Below, piece after piece: positions 53,654 through 64,000 of a DNA stretch of 64,000 bases. A program made the position numbers and the translations under genes. The notes under the pieces are model-generated. The model was not told the origin of the DNA, searched no databases, and saw only the letters and a program-made list of their open reading frames with translations. Numbering within the stretch: the first letter of the stretch is position 1; every line of letters starts with the position of its first letter. This DNA comes from Adiantum capillus-veneris (taxonomy: Eukaryota > Streptophyta > Polypodiopsida > Polypodiales > Pteridaceae): the NCBI GenBank assembly GCA_014529385.2, contig CM043955.1, positions 148,319,640 to 148,383,639 on the forward strand, written 5' to 3'.

Positions 53654-54518
53654 TGATGTGGTCACATTATTTTTCCGATGTTTAATACATCAAACCCTGT
53701 AAAAGTCTAATGACAATCGCCTATGTCAAGTCTAAGTCAAAGATGTAATTTTTCCAATGATGTATGTAAAGGTTTATGAGAAGTTGGCCGCCGGCCATTT
53801 TAGAAAGCCCTAGGTATATAATACACTAAGGTTAGTGGGAAAGGGAGATCATTTTTTGAAGATAAGGGACTAGTGCGTTACGTACAGAGAGCTACCTCTT
53901 TGCTCCAACTTGTAATCATCGCTTCTGTGGCTACGGTAATCCAAATTCAGTTTTGTTTCTTGCATTGTGTTCCTCTTACTCTGCTCTTTCATTCAAGTGT
54001 AAGCATTCAAGATTCGGTGAAGGTTTCAGACGCATCCGTTTAGGCCTTAAATCGCTGTTTTGAGTGTTTATATGCGTATTTTATGTTGTTTTGACCCTAG
54101 GAGAGGATTTAGGGACCCTAAAACGACCCATTAGGATCACCTGTTTGCTGTTTTTGCTGACTTTGGGATGAACGATCGCGATCGTGTACCTCTCCAGAAT
54201 GCTGTGACAGTGATAGGATATGTTCCTGATAGTCCCCTGTAGCTTCCCTTCAAGTTTCGTGCGATTCCGATATGATTTGCATGGTGAATGGGCGTGATGA
54301 CTGTAGAGCTGTGTAGAAGGACATAAGCAGATTACTTGGCTTTAGTGCGTTTGATTTGCATGTAGAGTTAGTAGTTGCATCTCTTCGAGTTCACTTCATT
54401 AGGATTGACACCCTAGTGAGTTTCCATGCCTCATCCGAGTCGCTTCCCCTGTATCGATAATTTTATGTTGATGCTTGAGAGCTATGCTATGGACGGCCGT
54501 CGCGGCGACCGGCAAACA
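53654..54518 (+). repeat. 5' LTR of Gypsy C
   Basis: The right edge is firm: ...CGACCGGCAAACA followed after one base by a perfect primer site. The left edge is a guess at TGATGTGGTCAC. Contains a TATA box at 53815-53822 and one CGATCGCGATCG palindrome at 54173-54184, the same core as in the downstream leader array. The matching 3' LTR must lie beyond the window. Confidence 0.65.
53815..53822 (+). promoter_or_regulatory. TATA box of Gypsy C LTR
   Basis: TATATAAT in the middle of the LTR, followed by ACACTAAGG. Fits a U3/R boundary about 25-35 bp downstream. Confidence 0.5.
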
Positions 54519-54519
54519 T

Positions 54520-54537
54520 TGGCGCCGTTGCCGGGGA
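54520..54537 (+). other. Gypsy C primer-binding site (tRNA-Asp)
   Basis: TGGCGCCGTTGCCGGGGA, the perfect complement of the plant tRNA-Asp 3' end. Confidence 0.9.
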
Positions 54538-54860
54538 ATGAATCTTAGGTGATGAGTGACCGAGTGCGTATTCAGAGTTTTCTTATTGTTCCAAAAGATA
54601 ATTTCCATTCCATTTACATTTCAGTGAAGCATCTAGACAGGGGTTTAGTGCTTAGTGGAGTCTAGGGTCAATGGACTGGCTAGATCTACTCTTGAGAGAT
54701 ATAGGGAGTTGTGAGTGAGGTTGCTTTAAGCATTTTTTCTCTTCAAATTTCTTTGTATCGATTGAGTACTGATCCATCATCCGTTTTTTATCCTGTTTGT
54801 TTTGTTTGATTCATTTTCTTATGTTCTTTCATTTATGTACTTAGGAGTAGGATAAGTAAA
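54538..54860 (+). other. Gypsy C leader, proximal part
   Basis: Non-coding, T-rich, no repeat units seen before about 54870. Confidence 0.5.
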
Positions 54861-54869
54861 TCACATTCC

Positions 54870-56545
54870 AGTCATATTTGGGGCTAAAGTCAGAGCCAAA
54901 AAACCAGAAAAACCATAACTTTGGCAAAAGGGCCATAAGACTCTGAAATTTTGAAAATCTGACCAAACAGAGCTGAAATTGATTCAAATCACAAAGTGGT
55001 AGCACCAAACACTGGGAAACACTTGTCAGAGGGAGCAGAAAAAATTTCATCAGATTGGGCCTCTGTACTACGATCGCGATCGGTGTACCTAAGTGTCAGA
55101 ATTGGACAATATTTGACATGTTCCTTCCTGATAAGATTCTAAACAAGTTTGTCTAAAGCAACCACACCCAAAAACATCAAAAATCAAGAAAATCAGGCCA
55201 CTTGGCTAAAACTAGCCTGACAGACCCAGAAACAGTAAAATCTTGACTTTTGGTGATCCAAATGCAAAAAGACTTGGGGGATAGCCTTAAAACATTAGTG
55301 TCTACAAGCATGCCAAATTTGTTCTAATTTGGGCTTCAAACTACGATCGCGATCGGCGTACCTAAGTCCCAGATTTTGACGAGATTTCATCTGTGGGATC
55401 CTCAGGTGTATACAAACATAAAAGTCTAAAGGACCTAGGGTCAAAAACCACAAAAAATAGGTCAAAGCCACTGAATACAGATCTGAGTAAAAAACTGCTA
55501 AACTGGCATAGAAATTGACTTTCAGTAGACCAAAACACATCAAGACTGGGAAGAAACCATACAGAGGGATAGCCTGTACACAGAACAACCCCAGATAGCT
55601 TTCAAATCCCAAAACAAACACCAAAATCAAATCAAACTGACAGATTTTGGAAAACAGACACTTCCAACCTAGAAATGGTAAATTCTCCAAACTACGATCG
55701 CGATCGGTGTACCTCAGTCCCAGATTTTGACCAAACTTTACCCACACATACACCTAGGTTATATAAGATACCAGGAGTTTTCAAAATTAAAAAAAAATCA
55801 CCAAAATAGCCAAAAACAACAGACAGTCAGGAAACCACTGCAGCAGACCAAGATCTGGTGAAAACATGACTTTTTCTTATCCAAATGCAAAAATATTTGG
55901 GGAGTAGACTGTACACATCATTGTCTACCATATCCACAAGTTTCATCCAATTTGGGCTCAAAAGTACGATTGCGATCGGTGTACCATACTGACATTTTGA
56001 GTTGAAACTTGGTGAGTAGGTAGCTGATAACTAGACAAACAACTTTCTCAAAAGAACCAGGGTCAAAAAACCAAAAGACAGTTGTCAAATAGGGCAAACA
56101 CTGATCACTGATCCTTCATACCAAAATTTTGAGAAAATTCAAGTTTTTGTGATCCAAATGCAAAGTGGGTTTGAGAATACACTAATCATACCCATGTCTA
56201 TCAACTCCTAAAATTTCATGCAAAAAGGAGCTGGAACTACGAATGCGATCGGTGTACCCCAGTGACATTTTGGATTGAAATTTTTTGAGTAGGTAGCTGA
56301 CATCTAGTGCAACATATTTTCCAAAAGGAGCAAGGTCAAAAAAGCAAAAGAAAGTGGTCAAAAGTCCCAGTTACACAATCGGGCCAATAACCGCAGAACC
56401 AACTGGGATTTGGGTTTTCATTGGTCAAAACATCTCCAAATTCAAAAATACAAAGACACTTGGTATCAAGACATCAGGGGCTAGCCGCTGTGCAAAAATC
56501 TTCCAAATCTGTGACATGGGGTCAACGATCGCGATCGATGTATCT
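54870..56545 (+). repeat. Gypsy C leader array: about 273-bp repeats with CGATCGCGATCG core
   Basis: Six palindromic cores at 55071-55082, 55344-55355, 55695-55706, 55967-55978, 56240-56251 and 56526-56537, spaced 273, 351, 272, 273 and 286 bp. The fourth and fifth differ by one and two bases from the perfect core. Most are followed by GTGTACC and preceded by a CTA/GTA. Between cores the units keep a recurring order: a (G)GGTCAAAAAACCA-like word, a TGATCCAAATGCAAA word, CATGTCTAC, then a TTGGGCT(C/T)-type word. Non-coding. Confidence 0.9.
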
Positions 56546-56992
56546 CTACACAGTGGGGGTATCTGATTTCATAAGTTTGTAGACCTACATGAGTACATCC
56601 CAAATCTCAAGTTTGAGTGAAAAATACCCTCTGGAAGCCAAGATACAAGCCAAAGTTCTTGTGTTCTGGTCCTGAGACTATTTTGAGTGCTGTTTCAGGA
56701 GCAGTTCACCAAAAGTGCTCTAACTTTTGATAGACAACTCCAAATTGAGTCAGGTATAGCTAGGAAGAAAGCTTACGGGCAATAGCACACACTTTCAGGG
56801 TTTTAGAGCTGAATTTTTCTAGGTTTCCTAAATCCAAACTTTCAGGGTACCCCAAGACCAGTTTCCAGAGACCAAAAAGTCACAAATTCCTGACTTTTGA
56901 GAAACTTGACCAGGGGCAAAAAGGCATTGCGTGCACTAAGCCAAGGTTTTCTTTTCAAGGACCATCTTGAGAGTATTGAGTGAGGCTTAAAC

Positions 56993-57538
56993 ATGACAAC
57001 TCATCCATCATTAGGGTTTCCCACTCAACTCCGAGCTATGCCACCTACACAAACAACCAGAAATACTGCAATACCTATAACAAGAGGGTTGAGACAAGAC
57101 CATGAGGCTTATCAATCATATCAAGCCAAACCTCAAGGCATGGCTCATGGATATTTGTCAAGTGATCATGTAGCTCACTGGAAGCCAAACCAATCAACTA
57201 AAATGTGGGAGTTTGAAAGAGCAAAAGTGGAAATTGCTAAAGACTTAGAGGAGAAGCATCCTCTAATCAACAAACCCAACGTGAGTTTCATCAAAACCAA
57301 TGAAACCACGAGCATTCTAACGGATTACACTTATGATGGCCTTATAGGTTACCTATAGGGGATCAAAACAACTTCTATAGATGTTTAAATTCCATCATTG
57401 AAGAGTTGACAGACTACAAGAACCTCCATGCCTTCACATACACAGATGACCAAGGAGTGCAAGTTCTAATGGTAGATAAGTATGGACGAGAGTACAAACT
57501 TATCATCCCAATTGAGCTAGAAAGATATACATACATGG
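56993..57538 (+). pseudogene. Gypsy C gag-like coding start
   Basis: ATG 56993 opens 121 codons (FPTQLRAMPPTQTTRNTAIP, NQSTKMWEFERAKVEIAKDL) ending in TAG at 57356. A shift of one base then gives an open stretch to 57538 (IIEELTDYKNLHAFTYTDDQ, VLMVDKYGREYKLIIPIELE). No domain recognised; position behind a primer site and leader suggests the gag N-terminus. Cut by the LTR element inserted after CATGG (57534-57538). Confidence 0.5.
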
Positions 57539-59543
57539 TGAGGCGGTCTGGGGTGGGCAACAAGAAGAGTGGCCTCTAAACACCCTTCGAGGCTCCCGTG
57601 CTGCTCAATTGGGGCTGGGGCAAGCACAATCAGAGACAACAACAACCCACAGCCCGAAACCAAACAAGATAAGGGGCACCACCTAGTTGTAGATGCGAAC
57701 TAGGATGCACGTGATATCTCCTTGTACTCAAACGCACAAAGAGAGAGGGGAATACAAGATAGCCACACACACCAAACACAAACATTCACCACGCCAGAGA
57801 GAGGTAAAGCGCACAAATCAACTTGAGCAACTCAGTCTTAGCCTTAAAGACTAGATGCACACAAAGCTTGATGAGAAATAGAGAGACAAGACAAAACTTG
57901 ACCTTGTTGCCAATACACAAATTGTAAGAGGGTGCCCGCTCACTGAGCACCCTCTTACAATTGAAAGTTTTGGCAAACAATTCAACAAGCCCTCAAACCA
58001 CCAAGCATGAAATGGCACAACAAACTTCAAGGACGATATACCTTCAACCACCTGATGATCCAACCTATCAAGTCAATTTGGAGAGAAGAGTCGTAGTTGC
58101 AGCATACAATTGCATCCAAAACTATGAATCTTATTTATGGACAAGAGTAGGCTACAAGTGTGATTGCAGAGTATAGTATCACTCCACTCCTCTACATGGC
58201 ATAACTAACTTCAAGCTTCTCCATGCACCTATGTGTAGTGATGGAATAGAGCACTCACAATGCACACACTCTACACAACTAGGCTTGAAGAGTGGTGTGT
58301 TATGTGTTGAGAATGGTGTGGTGTGGTGTGATCATATGATGATTGGGGACACATAGGGTGTAGAAATGGAGGATGAAGGCTATGGAGGTGTGAGAGATGT
58401 GGCAATGGTGAAGAGGGTGAATTAGGACATGGGAGTTGCAAGTTTGGGAGTGGGAAGGAGAGGGAGGAGTGTGTGTGAAAGCGGAAAATGATAAAGTGGA
58501 AGAGGGAGTGTGGCTGCATAGCAATGGCAAACTGGGGTCCACGAATAAAATCATAGCTCACAACTTGTAGATCAAAAAAATATGAAAAAATTTGAGGTGA
58601 AAGTTTAGCTCACGAGCTACAACTTTTATTTGTATCACCTTTCCAAATTCGGGGAGCATGTGATCTTTAAAAATTCAGCAAAACCGGCTTTTTTTTCCAC
58701 TGCACAAGGTCCTTGTGAGGTCCTTCTTTGGATGATTCTTTTGAATACCTCCAAGAGTGATCTCCCCATGGTGCATGCATGCATTCCACATACCCTTGAC
58801 CTTATTTGGTAGGTCTATAATTGAAGATATTGTTGAGATCATGATATAAGTGAATAGTACAACTAAGAAAATCAAATATTGAGGGGTCTAAAAAAATATG
58901 TATATGTCAAATATAAATAATATAGGTGGAAAAAATATAAAGGGGTCAAAATAAATCTCTCTTATTATAATTCTACCATAAAAAGATGAATATTTTTGGT
59001 GTTCTAATTTATGAGAGTAAAAGAGAATAGATGTAGGAAGGAAAAATCACAATAGTGAAAAAATATACACATAAGTAAAACTAGTTTTTTTGGATTTTTG
59101 TTGGGATAGAGTTACACCAAAAATAAGAGAAGCTTGCATGAAATTATTTTTATATGGAATAAAGAGTATGCAAAATGGTAAGAAAAAATATGGTAATGGT
59201 GAGTCAATGTACATAGCATAAATAACAGACACCTAAGTATAAATATTTAAATAAATACCAAAATAATTATGAAAAATCCTTATATTTAGACCCTATATAC
59301 AATGAAATATTTACACACAAATGGGCCATAATATACTTATATTTTTTATATTTTTATATTTTTTTGGCTCAACTAGCCCAGTGACTAGCTAGCTGAGGGT
59401 TTTTAAGAAGATATGGGAAAAGTCCCTAACTCACACACACCTATATACAGTGAAATGGTAGGGATAGCCACAGTGTTTGGATGATTTTTGTAGGGTGGGT
59501 TAACTCACTATGGCAATTACGGAGAGCCAAAAAACGGCTATCA
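57539..59543 (-). repeat. 3' LTR of the gag-only element
   Basis: 2,005 bp, plus strand TGAGGCGGTC...AACGGCTATCA. Aligns with 62072-64000 but lacks about 590 bp (62870-63460 of the other LTR) between GATGATT and GGGGACACA. A perfect 16-bp-stem hairpin is at 57920-57962. Open frames inside (for example 57961-58176, 58271-58561) recur in the other LTR only because the LTR is repeated. Confidence 0.92.
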
Positions 59544-59558
59544 TTAACCCCCCCTTAG
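59544..59558 (-). other. polypurine tract of the gag-only element
   Basis: Plus strand TTAACCCCCCCTTAG; element strand CTAAGGGGGGGTTAA directly before the LTR start TGATAGCC. Confidence 0.85.
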
Positions 59559-59722
59559 ATAATGGTACATTCATGTACCATTTATCCTACCATACAACAT
59601 GTAGATTGTGTAACGTCTGTCTTTGTCTGCTCTCATCTTTGAAGAACCTTTGTTGTATGATTTAAAAAACCTTGTGTGATATGAAAGGTTCTCAGAGCCA
59701 ACAACAGGATTTAATGAAGTGA

Positions 59723-61766
59723 CTAAGTAAACCTCCTCCATTGAGAAAGTTTCCATAAGCACCCCCCAGGATCAAAGATCTTGAAATATCTTTCCCAAAG
59801 AGAGATGTATGGTATAGAACCACTTACTGATTTCGGTTGAAGAAACTTGTAGATTTTATTGTTGTACATCATTGCATCTATCACTATGAATGTGATATAA
59901 AATATTGGTTGCTCTTCCTCCTGTGTAAAGTTGATGTATTTGCTATGATCTTCAAGAGCTTGTATGAGCAAATTCCTGAACTGTAACTCATAAAATTCAT
60001 TCAACCTGGGTAGGCTCATCAAGTCAAAAATTCTATGACCTTCATGATTTATGAAAGCTTGATTCATACTTCCAACCGCTATTGGAAGATATTGCAAATA
60101 GTTTACCACATAAGTAGATAATAGACGAAGGTTTCTATTGCTTCCAACACATTGGAAGAGAATAGATTTTGGTACTGATTGATGAAATATCCACATGTAG
60201 CAATCAACAAGTTTTTCATCTATGATGAATACCAGAAGCATCACAATGTGCGACCTCCGTACACCAAAGAACCAAATGAAGAAGGTTTGGAAACATCCGT
60301 TCATCACCAAGTATTCATGTCCTCTTCCACTTAAGAAGGTATGGTGTCCCCGATGAAAGGTATATGTGAAGAGAGGAGAAGTCGACTTTGAAGAGGTGAA
60401 ACCCAATGTGAAGATGATTGGGGCTTCAAAAGTTTGGATTTTCTTGCTAAGAGATTGTCCCATGAATGAAGAGCCACCCACTAAAACACCATTGGAGAGA
60501 ATGATACCCTTCTGACAGTTTTCTTTTATGATTTTATTTTTTACTACTCTCCCATGTTCTTCATCCCCTTCTAAGCCCCCCCTTTGGCAAGGTTGTAACT
60601 CCTCACATTGTACCACCTCAAAGGTTGATGTATTACTGTTTGATTTTGTGAAAACTTTGGCTTCTTGCATGATAGGTTCCTCCATGCTTAACATACATGG
60701 ATCATACCAATGCTTTTCAACATCCTCAAACACTTCTTGAAGATTATCCTCACATGGATTCAACTCACACTCTTCTACTTTGTTTTGGAGTTGGCATTCC
60801 ATGTACACAATCATCTCTTTATGATCAATGTGGTCTATGATCTCCCCACCTATGATTTCATCTTCTTCTTCACTCTCTTCTTTTAGACAAGATACACTCT
60901 CAGAACATTCAAGGTCTTCATTCTCCATAGAGTCATGTTGCACAAAAGCTTCGTCTGCTCGGACTAGAAATGGATCCTCCGCCAAAAGATTGGATGTATA
61001 CATTATTGAATCATCAATGCCATTTGAGATATCTTGTGTCGATTTTTGCATGCTTGTGATAAAGGTAGAAGAAAGAGATTCCACATTTGAATCTTGGCCA
61101 CACACTTTAGCACTTGAATAATCAGTTGGCATGTAAGTAACTTCTTCAACATTTGTAGGAGTACAAGGAGACAAGTATGGCAAAGGAGATGACTCCTTGA
61201 TAGAAACACTTTCATGATGGTTGCTTCTTCCAGCATGATGAAAACCATTTTTAATGTAGAAGTACTTGTGAAACTTCCTTCGGGCAATAGTGACCGCTTC
61301 TTCAAAGGTAGAGGGTCCACTACAAGTAACCTTAGTCTTTAGGAAAGGAGACAAACCCGAAATAAATTGCTCCATTTTTACATAATCTGGAAATGTAGAA
61401 CTAAACCCATATCCTCCCCATTGATGAGAAAAAATATCCTCATAAGCATAGTAGTCTTCACCATGTTGTTGAAGTCTCCCTAATGAAGCCCATGCTTTCT
61501 CCGTTGTTGGAAATTTAGAGAATCTGGTCTTCAAAGCTTTGGAAATTTGGGTATACCCATCTTCAATCTGAGAAGACATACTCCAAAACCATTGCTCAGC
61601 GTTGCCTCTAAGACATAGCAATAGAAAATCCCCTTTTTCAATGTCATCCCTTTTACCAAGGATACGACAAACCATTTTTAAATCAGCAAGAAAATCATCA
61701 ACATCTTCTTCTAGATTTCCGAAGAAGATTGGGATATCATCAAAGGTATAGCGTGTCCTAGTCTCT
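59723..61766 (-). CDS. gag-like protein of the non-autonomous element
   Basis: An undamaged frame of 650 codons from ATG 61675 to 59723; open sequence continues upstream to a stop at about 61767, and the gag domain begins there (FFGNLEEDVDDFLADLK), so the annotated ATG is probably internal and the real start is lost or spliced. Gag signature: LCLRGNAEQWFWSM, ISKALKTRFSKFPTTEKAWA, MEQFISGLSPFLKTKVTC, FEEAVTIARRKFHKYF. The middle is acidic and Ser-rich; the C-terminal third has hydrophobic segments and IFDLMSLPRLNEFYELQFRN, unassigned. It would supply capsid protein. An intact frame next to decayed neighbours suggests a recent or conserved element. Confidence 0.8.
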
Positions 61767-62053
61767 CAATGCTAAAAACACACAAAGATTAGTTCCAAAC
61801 AATCATTTTCTCTCATGACATTAACTAACTACACAAAGTTTTGAAAGGTCTTTCAACATGAATTCTAGATTCGTATGTGAAAATGTTTTTTCCTTTCTTA
61901 TGTTATGCTAATCCAAACCATATTCTAGATCAATTTTTGTTGCCTTGAAATTAAACTCGGTCATACAAGTTTTCATGATTCACATAATCTACTTGATTAT
62001 GCTAAAATTCAAGCATTCATGCAATACAACAACAATAAGCACAAAGTCATTCT
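61767..62053 (-). other. leader of the gag-only element
   Basis: About 290 bp of untranslated sequence between primer site and gag frame; no feature beyond short AT-rich runs. Confidence 0.5.
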
Positions 62054-62069
62054 TCCGTGGGGGCACCAA
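62054..62069 (-). other. primer-binding site of the gag-only element
   Basis: Element strand TTGGTGCCCCCACGGA, two bases from the LTR end. It contains the obligatory TGG complement of tRNA CCA; the tRNA is not identified. Confidence 0.6.
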
Positions 62070-62071
62070 TT

Positions 62072-64000
62072 TGAGGCGGTCCGGGGCGAGCAACAAGAAG
62101 AGTGGCCTCTAAACACCCTTCGAGGCTCCCGTGCTGCTCAATTGGGACTGGGGCAAGCACAATCAGAGACAACAACAACCCACAGCCCGAAACCAAACAA
62201 GATAAGGGGCACCACCTAGTTGTAGATGCGAACTAGGACGCACGTGATATCTCCTTGTACTCAAACGCACAAAGAGAGGGGAATGCAAGATAGCCACACA
62301 CACCAAACACAAACATTCACCATGCCAGAGAGAGGTAAAGCACACAAATCAACTTGAGCAACTCAGTCTTAGCCTTAAAGACTAGATGCACACAAAGCTT
62401 GATGAGAAATAGAGAGACAACACAAAACTTGACCTTGTTGCCAATACACAAATTGTCTTAGGGTCACGAGAGCTCTCTCACCGAGAACCCTCTTACAATT
62501 GAAAGTTTTGGCAAACAATTCAACAAGCCCTCAAACCACCAAGCATGAAATGGCACAACAAAGTTCAAGGACAATATACCTTCAACCACCTGATGAGCCA
62601 ACCTATCAAGTCAATTTGGAGAGAAGAGTCGTAGTTGTAGCATACAATTGCACCCAAAACTATGAATCTTATTTATGGACAAGAGTAGGCTACAAGTGTG
62701 ATTACAGAGTACTCCTCTAGATGGCATAACTAACTTCAAGCTTCTCCATGCACCTATGTGTAGTGATGGAATAGAGCACTCACAATGCACACACTCTACA
62801 CAACTAGGCTTGAAGAGTGGTGTGTTATGTGTTGAGAATGGTGTGGTGTAGTGTGATCATATGATGATTTACAAGGGAGAGAAGGGATATATTTATAGGT
62901 TTTAGAAGCCCTGATTAGGATTAGGCCTAATCAAGTTTATTTGAAGGAATAAAAGATTATGTATATATATATATTTTTTAATGAGGGTGGGTCTCTCTTG
63001 TCCTTTGAGTCACATGGATGTGGGCTCAAGGAAAGACAATTATTGAGGATGAAAGGAGAGAGGGATTGAGTGAATAATTTGGGAGTGCCTACTCTAGTAG
63101 AGGGTGCATTTTACAATAAGGTTAGTGGTTAGTAGTCAGTAATTATCACTAAAAAATATTTACAAAATCATTCACCAAATGGTGAGATATATGATGAGAA
63201 AAGTTAGAGAAGGGATGAGCTTGTAAAAAGAGGTTGAAGCTTTGGAGAAGTTGACATTCACCTCTTTACAGCACCGGAAGAAGAAGCAGTCAGCATGGCG
63301 AAGTAGCGCGTGTCGATGAAGCTATGTTATTTCAAACCTTGGAAAATTCATGATAAAAGCCTTCATTTGCAGAGGTTATCTTTGGATTTTTGCTGATTTT
63401 TTGAAGTTCTTTACAAAGTTGAAGAGAGTATGGTAATATGGACATATATGTAGAGAGAAAGGGGGACACAGGGTGTAGAAATGGAGGATGAAGGCTATGG
63501 AGGTGTGAGAGATGTGGCAATGGTGAAGAGGGTGAATTAGGACATGGGAGTTGCAAGTTTGGGAGTGGGAAGGAGAGGGAGGAGTGTGTGTGAAAGAGGA
63601 AAATGATAAAGTGGAAGAGGGAGTGTGGCTGCATAGCATGGGCAAACTAGGGTCCACCAATAAAATCATAGCTCATCCACCAATAAAATCATAGCTCACA
63701 GCTCGTAGCTCAAAAAAACATGAAAAAATTTAAGGTGAAAGTTCAGCTCACGAGCTACAACTTTTGTTTGTATCACCTTTCCAAATTCGGGGAGCATGTG
63801 ATTTTTAAAAATTCAAGAAAATCGACTTTTTTTTCCACTGCACAAGGTCCTTGTGAGGTCCTTCTTTGGATGATTCTTTTGAATACCTCCAAAAGTGAGC
63901 TCCCCATGGTGCATGCATGCATTCCACATACCCTTGACCTTATTTGGTAGGTCTATAATTGAAGATATTGTTGAGATCATGATATAAGTGAATAGTACAA
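62072..64000 (-). repeat. 5' LTR of the gag-only element (truncated by window)
   Basis: Colinear with 57539-58862, including the opening TGAGGCGGTC and the closing window bases. Carries the 590-bp segment lost from the other LTR, and within it a TATA box (TATAAATATA on the element strand, 62886-62899). By comparison about 680 bp of this LTR lie beyond the window. Confidence 0.92.
62886..62899 (-). promoter_or_regulatory. TATA box of the gag-only element LTR
   Basis: Element strand CCTATAAATATATC inside the LTR segment missing from the left copy, so only the 5' LTR keeps it. Core-promoter role is inferred. Confidence 0.5.

Larger units (their letters stand above)
53654..57538 (+). mobile_element. 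Gypsy C, LTR retrotransposon (5' portion)
   Basis: Plus-strand element with LTR, primer site 54520-54537, a 2.4-kb leader with palindromic repeats and the beginning of a coding region (56993-57538). It is interrupted at 57538 by the gag-only LTR element and presumably resumes past the window end. Superfamily is inferred from the tRNA-Asp primer site and leader style, since no pol is visible. Confidence 0.65.
57539..64000 (-). mobile_element. non-autonomous gag-only LTR element (runs off window)
   Basis: Left LTR 57539-59543 and right LTR from 62072 to beyond 64000 are direct repeats; between them 2.5 kb hold a primer site, one gag-like ORF on the minus strand and a polypurine tract, but no protease, RT or integrase. 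This is the layout of TR-GAG/LARD-type elements, which depend on another element's pol. It is inserted in Gypsy C; the left flanking CATGG should recur after the right LTR, predicted near 64680. Confidence 0.85.

Noticed and set aside
58271..58561. Pro/Ser-rich minus-strand ORF repeated at 63332-63669
   Set aside because: Lies within the LTR of the gag-only element and is repeated only because the LTR is; no domain.
1..64000. tRNA or rRNA genes
   Set aside because: Only tRNA-complementary primer sites (13873, 32078, 42145, 49125, 54520, 62054) were seen; none has cloverleaf context.

Overview
This window looks like nuclear DNA from a land plant with a large, repeat-rich genome. It holds LTR retrotransposons with initiator-Met and tRNA-Asp type primer sites, (CT)n and (CA)n microsatellites, and no recognisable single-copy host gene, rRNA or tRNA. 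A fern or another non-angiosperm is a guess from the look of the repeats, not something the sequence proves. Almost every base belongs to a transposable element, many of them nested with exact target-site duplications (TSDs), and most coding regions are decayed.

Layout. (1) 1-5751 and 13355-13890: a minus-strand Gypsy-type element (Gypsy A) with 3' LTR edge, polypurine tract, protease, four CCHC knuckles, gag and a tRNA-Asp-like primer site. Its leader is split by (2) a 7.6-kb hAT DNA transposon (5760-13346, TSD TGCTTTAC). The hAT carries a decayed BED/DUF659/dimerisation transposase on the minus strand and, on the plus strand, a protein-kinase-like gene and an intact 253-codon ORF of unknown function. 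(3) 13895-16600: a possible LTR, then a second, plus-strand copy of the Gypsy A gag/protease region. (4) 16600-18200: non-coding DNA with microsatellites and an inverted repeat.

(5) 18.2-53.6 kb: a DDE-type transposase-like gene (19477-19658, resuming at 50081-51779). It is preceded by an irregular AAAGTGCTTC array (18.2-19.45 kb) and followed by an inverted, related array (51.9-52.7 kb). This looks like a DNA transposon split by (6) Gypsy B (19664-50075, minus strand, LTRs of about 935 bp, TSD GATGC), about 19.9 kb after removing two nested elements. Gypsy B has gag, protease, RT, RNase H, integrase, a second aspartic-protease domain after the integrase, and a long coiled-coil ORF before the 3' LTR. 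Tandem repeats of about 285 bp, each with a CpG-rich palindrome, lie on both sides of its coding region. Nested in Gypsy B are (7) Copia-2 (31849-36956, TSD ACCAT) and (8) Copia-1 (41351-46789, TSD TTGGT).

(9) 53.65-57.54 kb: a plus-strand Gypsy element (Gypsy C) with LTR, perfect tRNA-Asp primer site, and a leader of roughly 273-bp repeats carrying a different palindrome (CGATCGCGATCG). It is interrupted by (10) a non-autonomous minus-strand LTR element carrying only a gag-like ORF (57539 to beyond 64000), whose right LTR runs off the window.

The best leads are the kinase-bearing hAT, the mirrored arrays around the DDE gene, the integrase-distal second protease and duplicated zinc-binding module of Gypsy B, and the independent occurrence in two Gypsy elements of 270-285-bp repeats built around CpG-rich palindromes. 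Premature stops in several elements fall in otherwise intact frames and mostly look like C-to-T changes, as expected from decay of methylated DNA.
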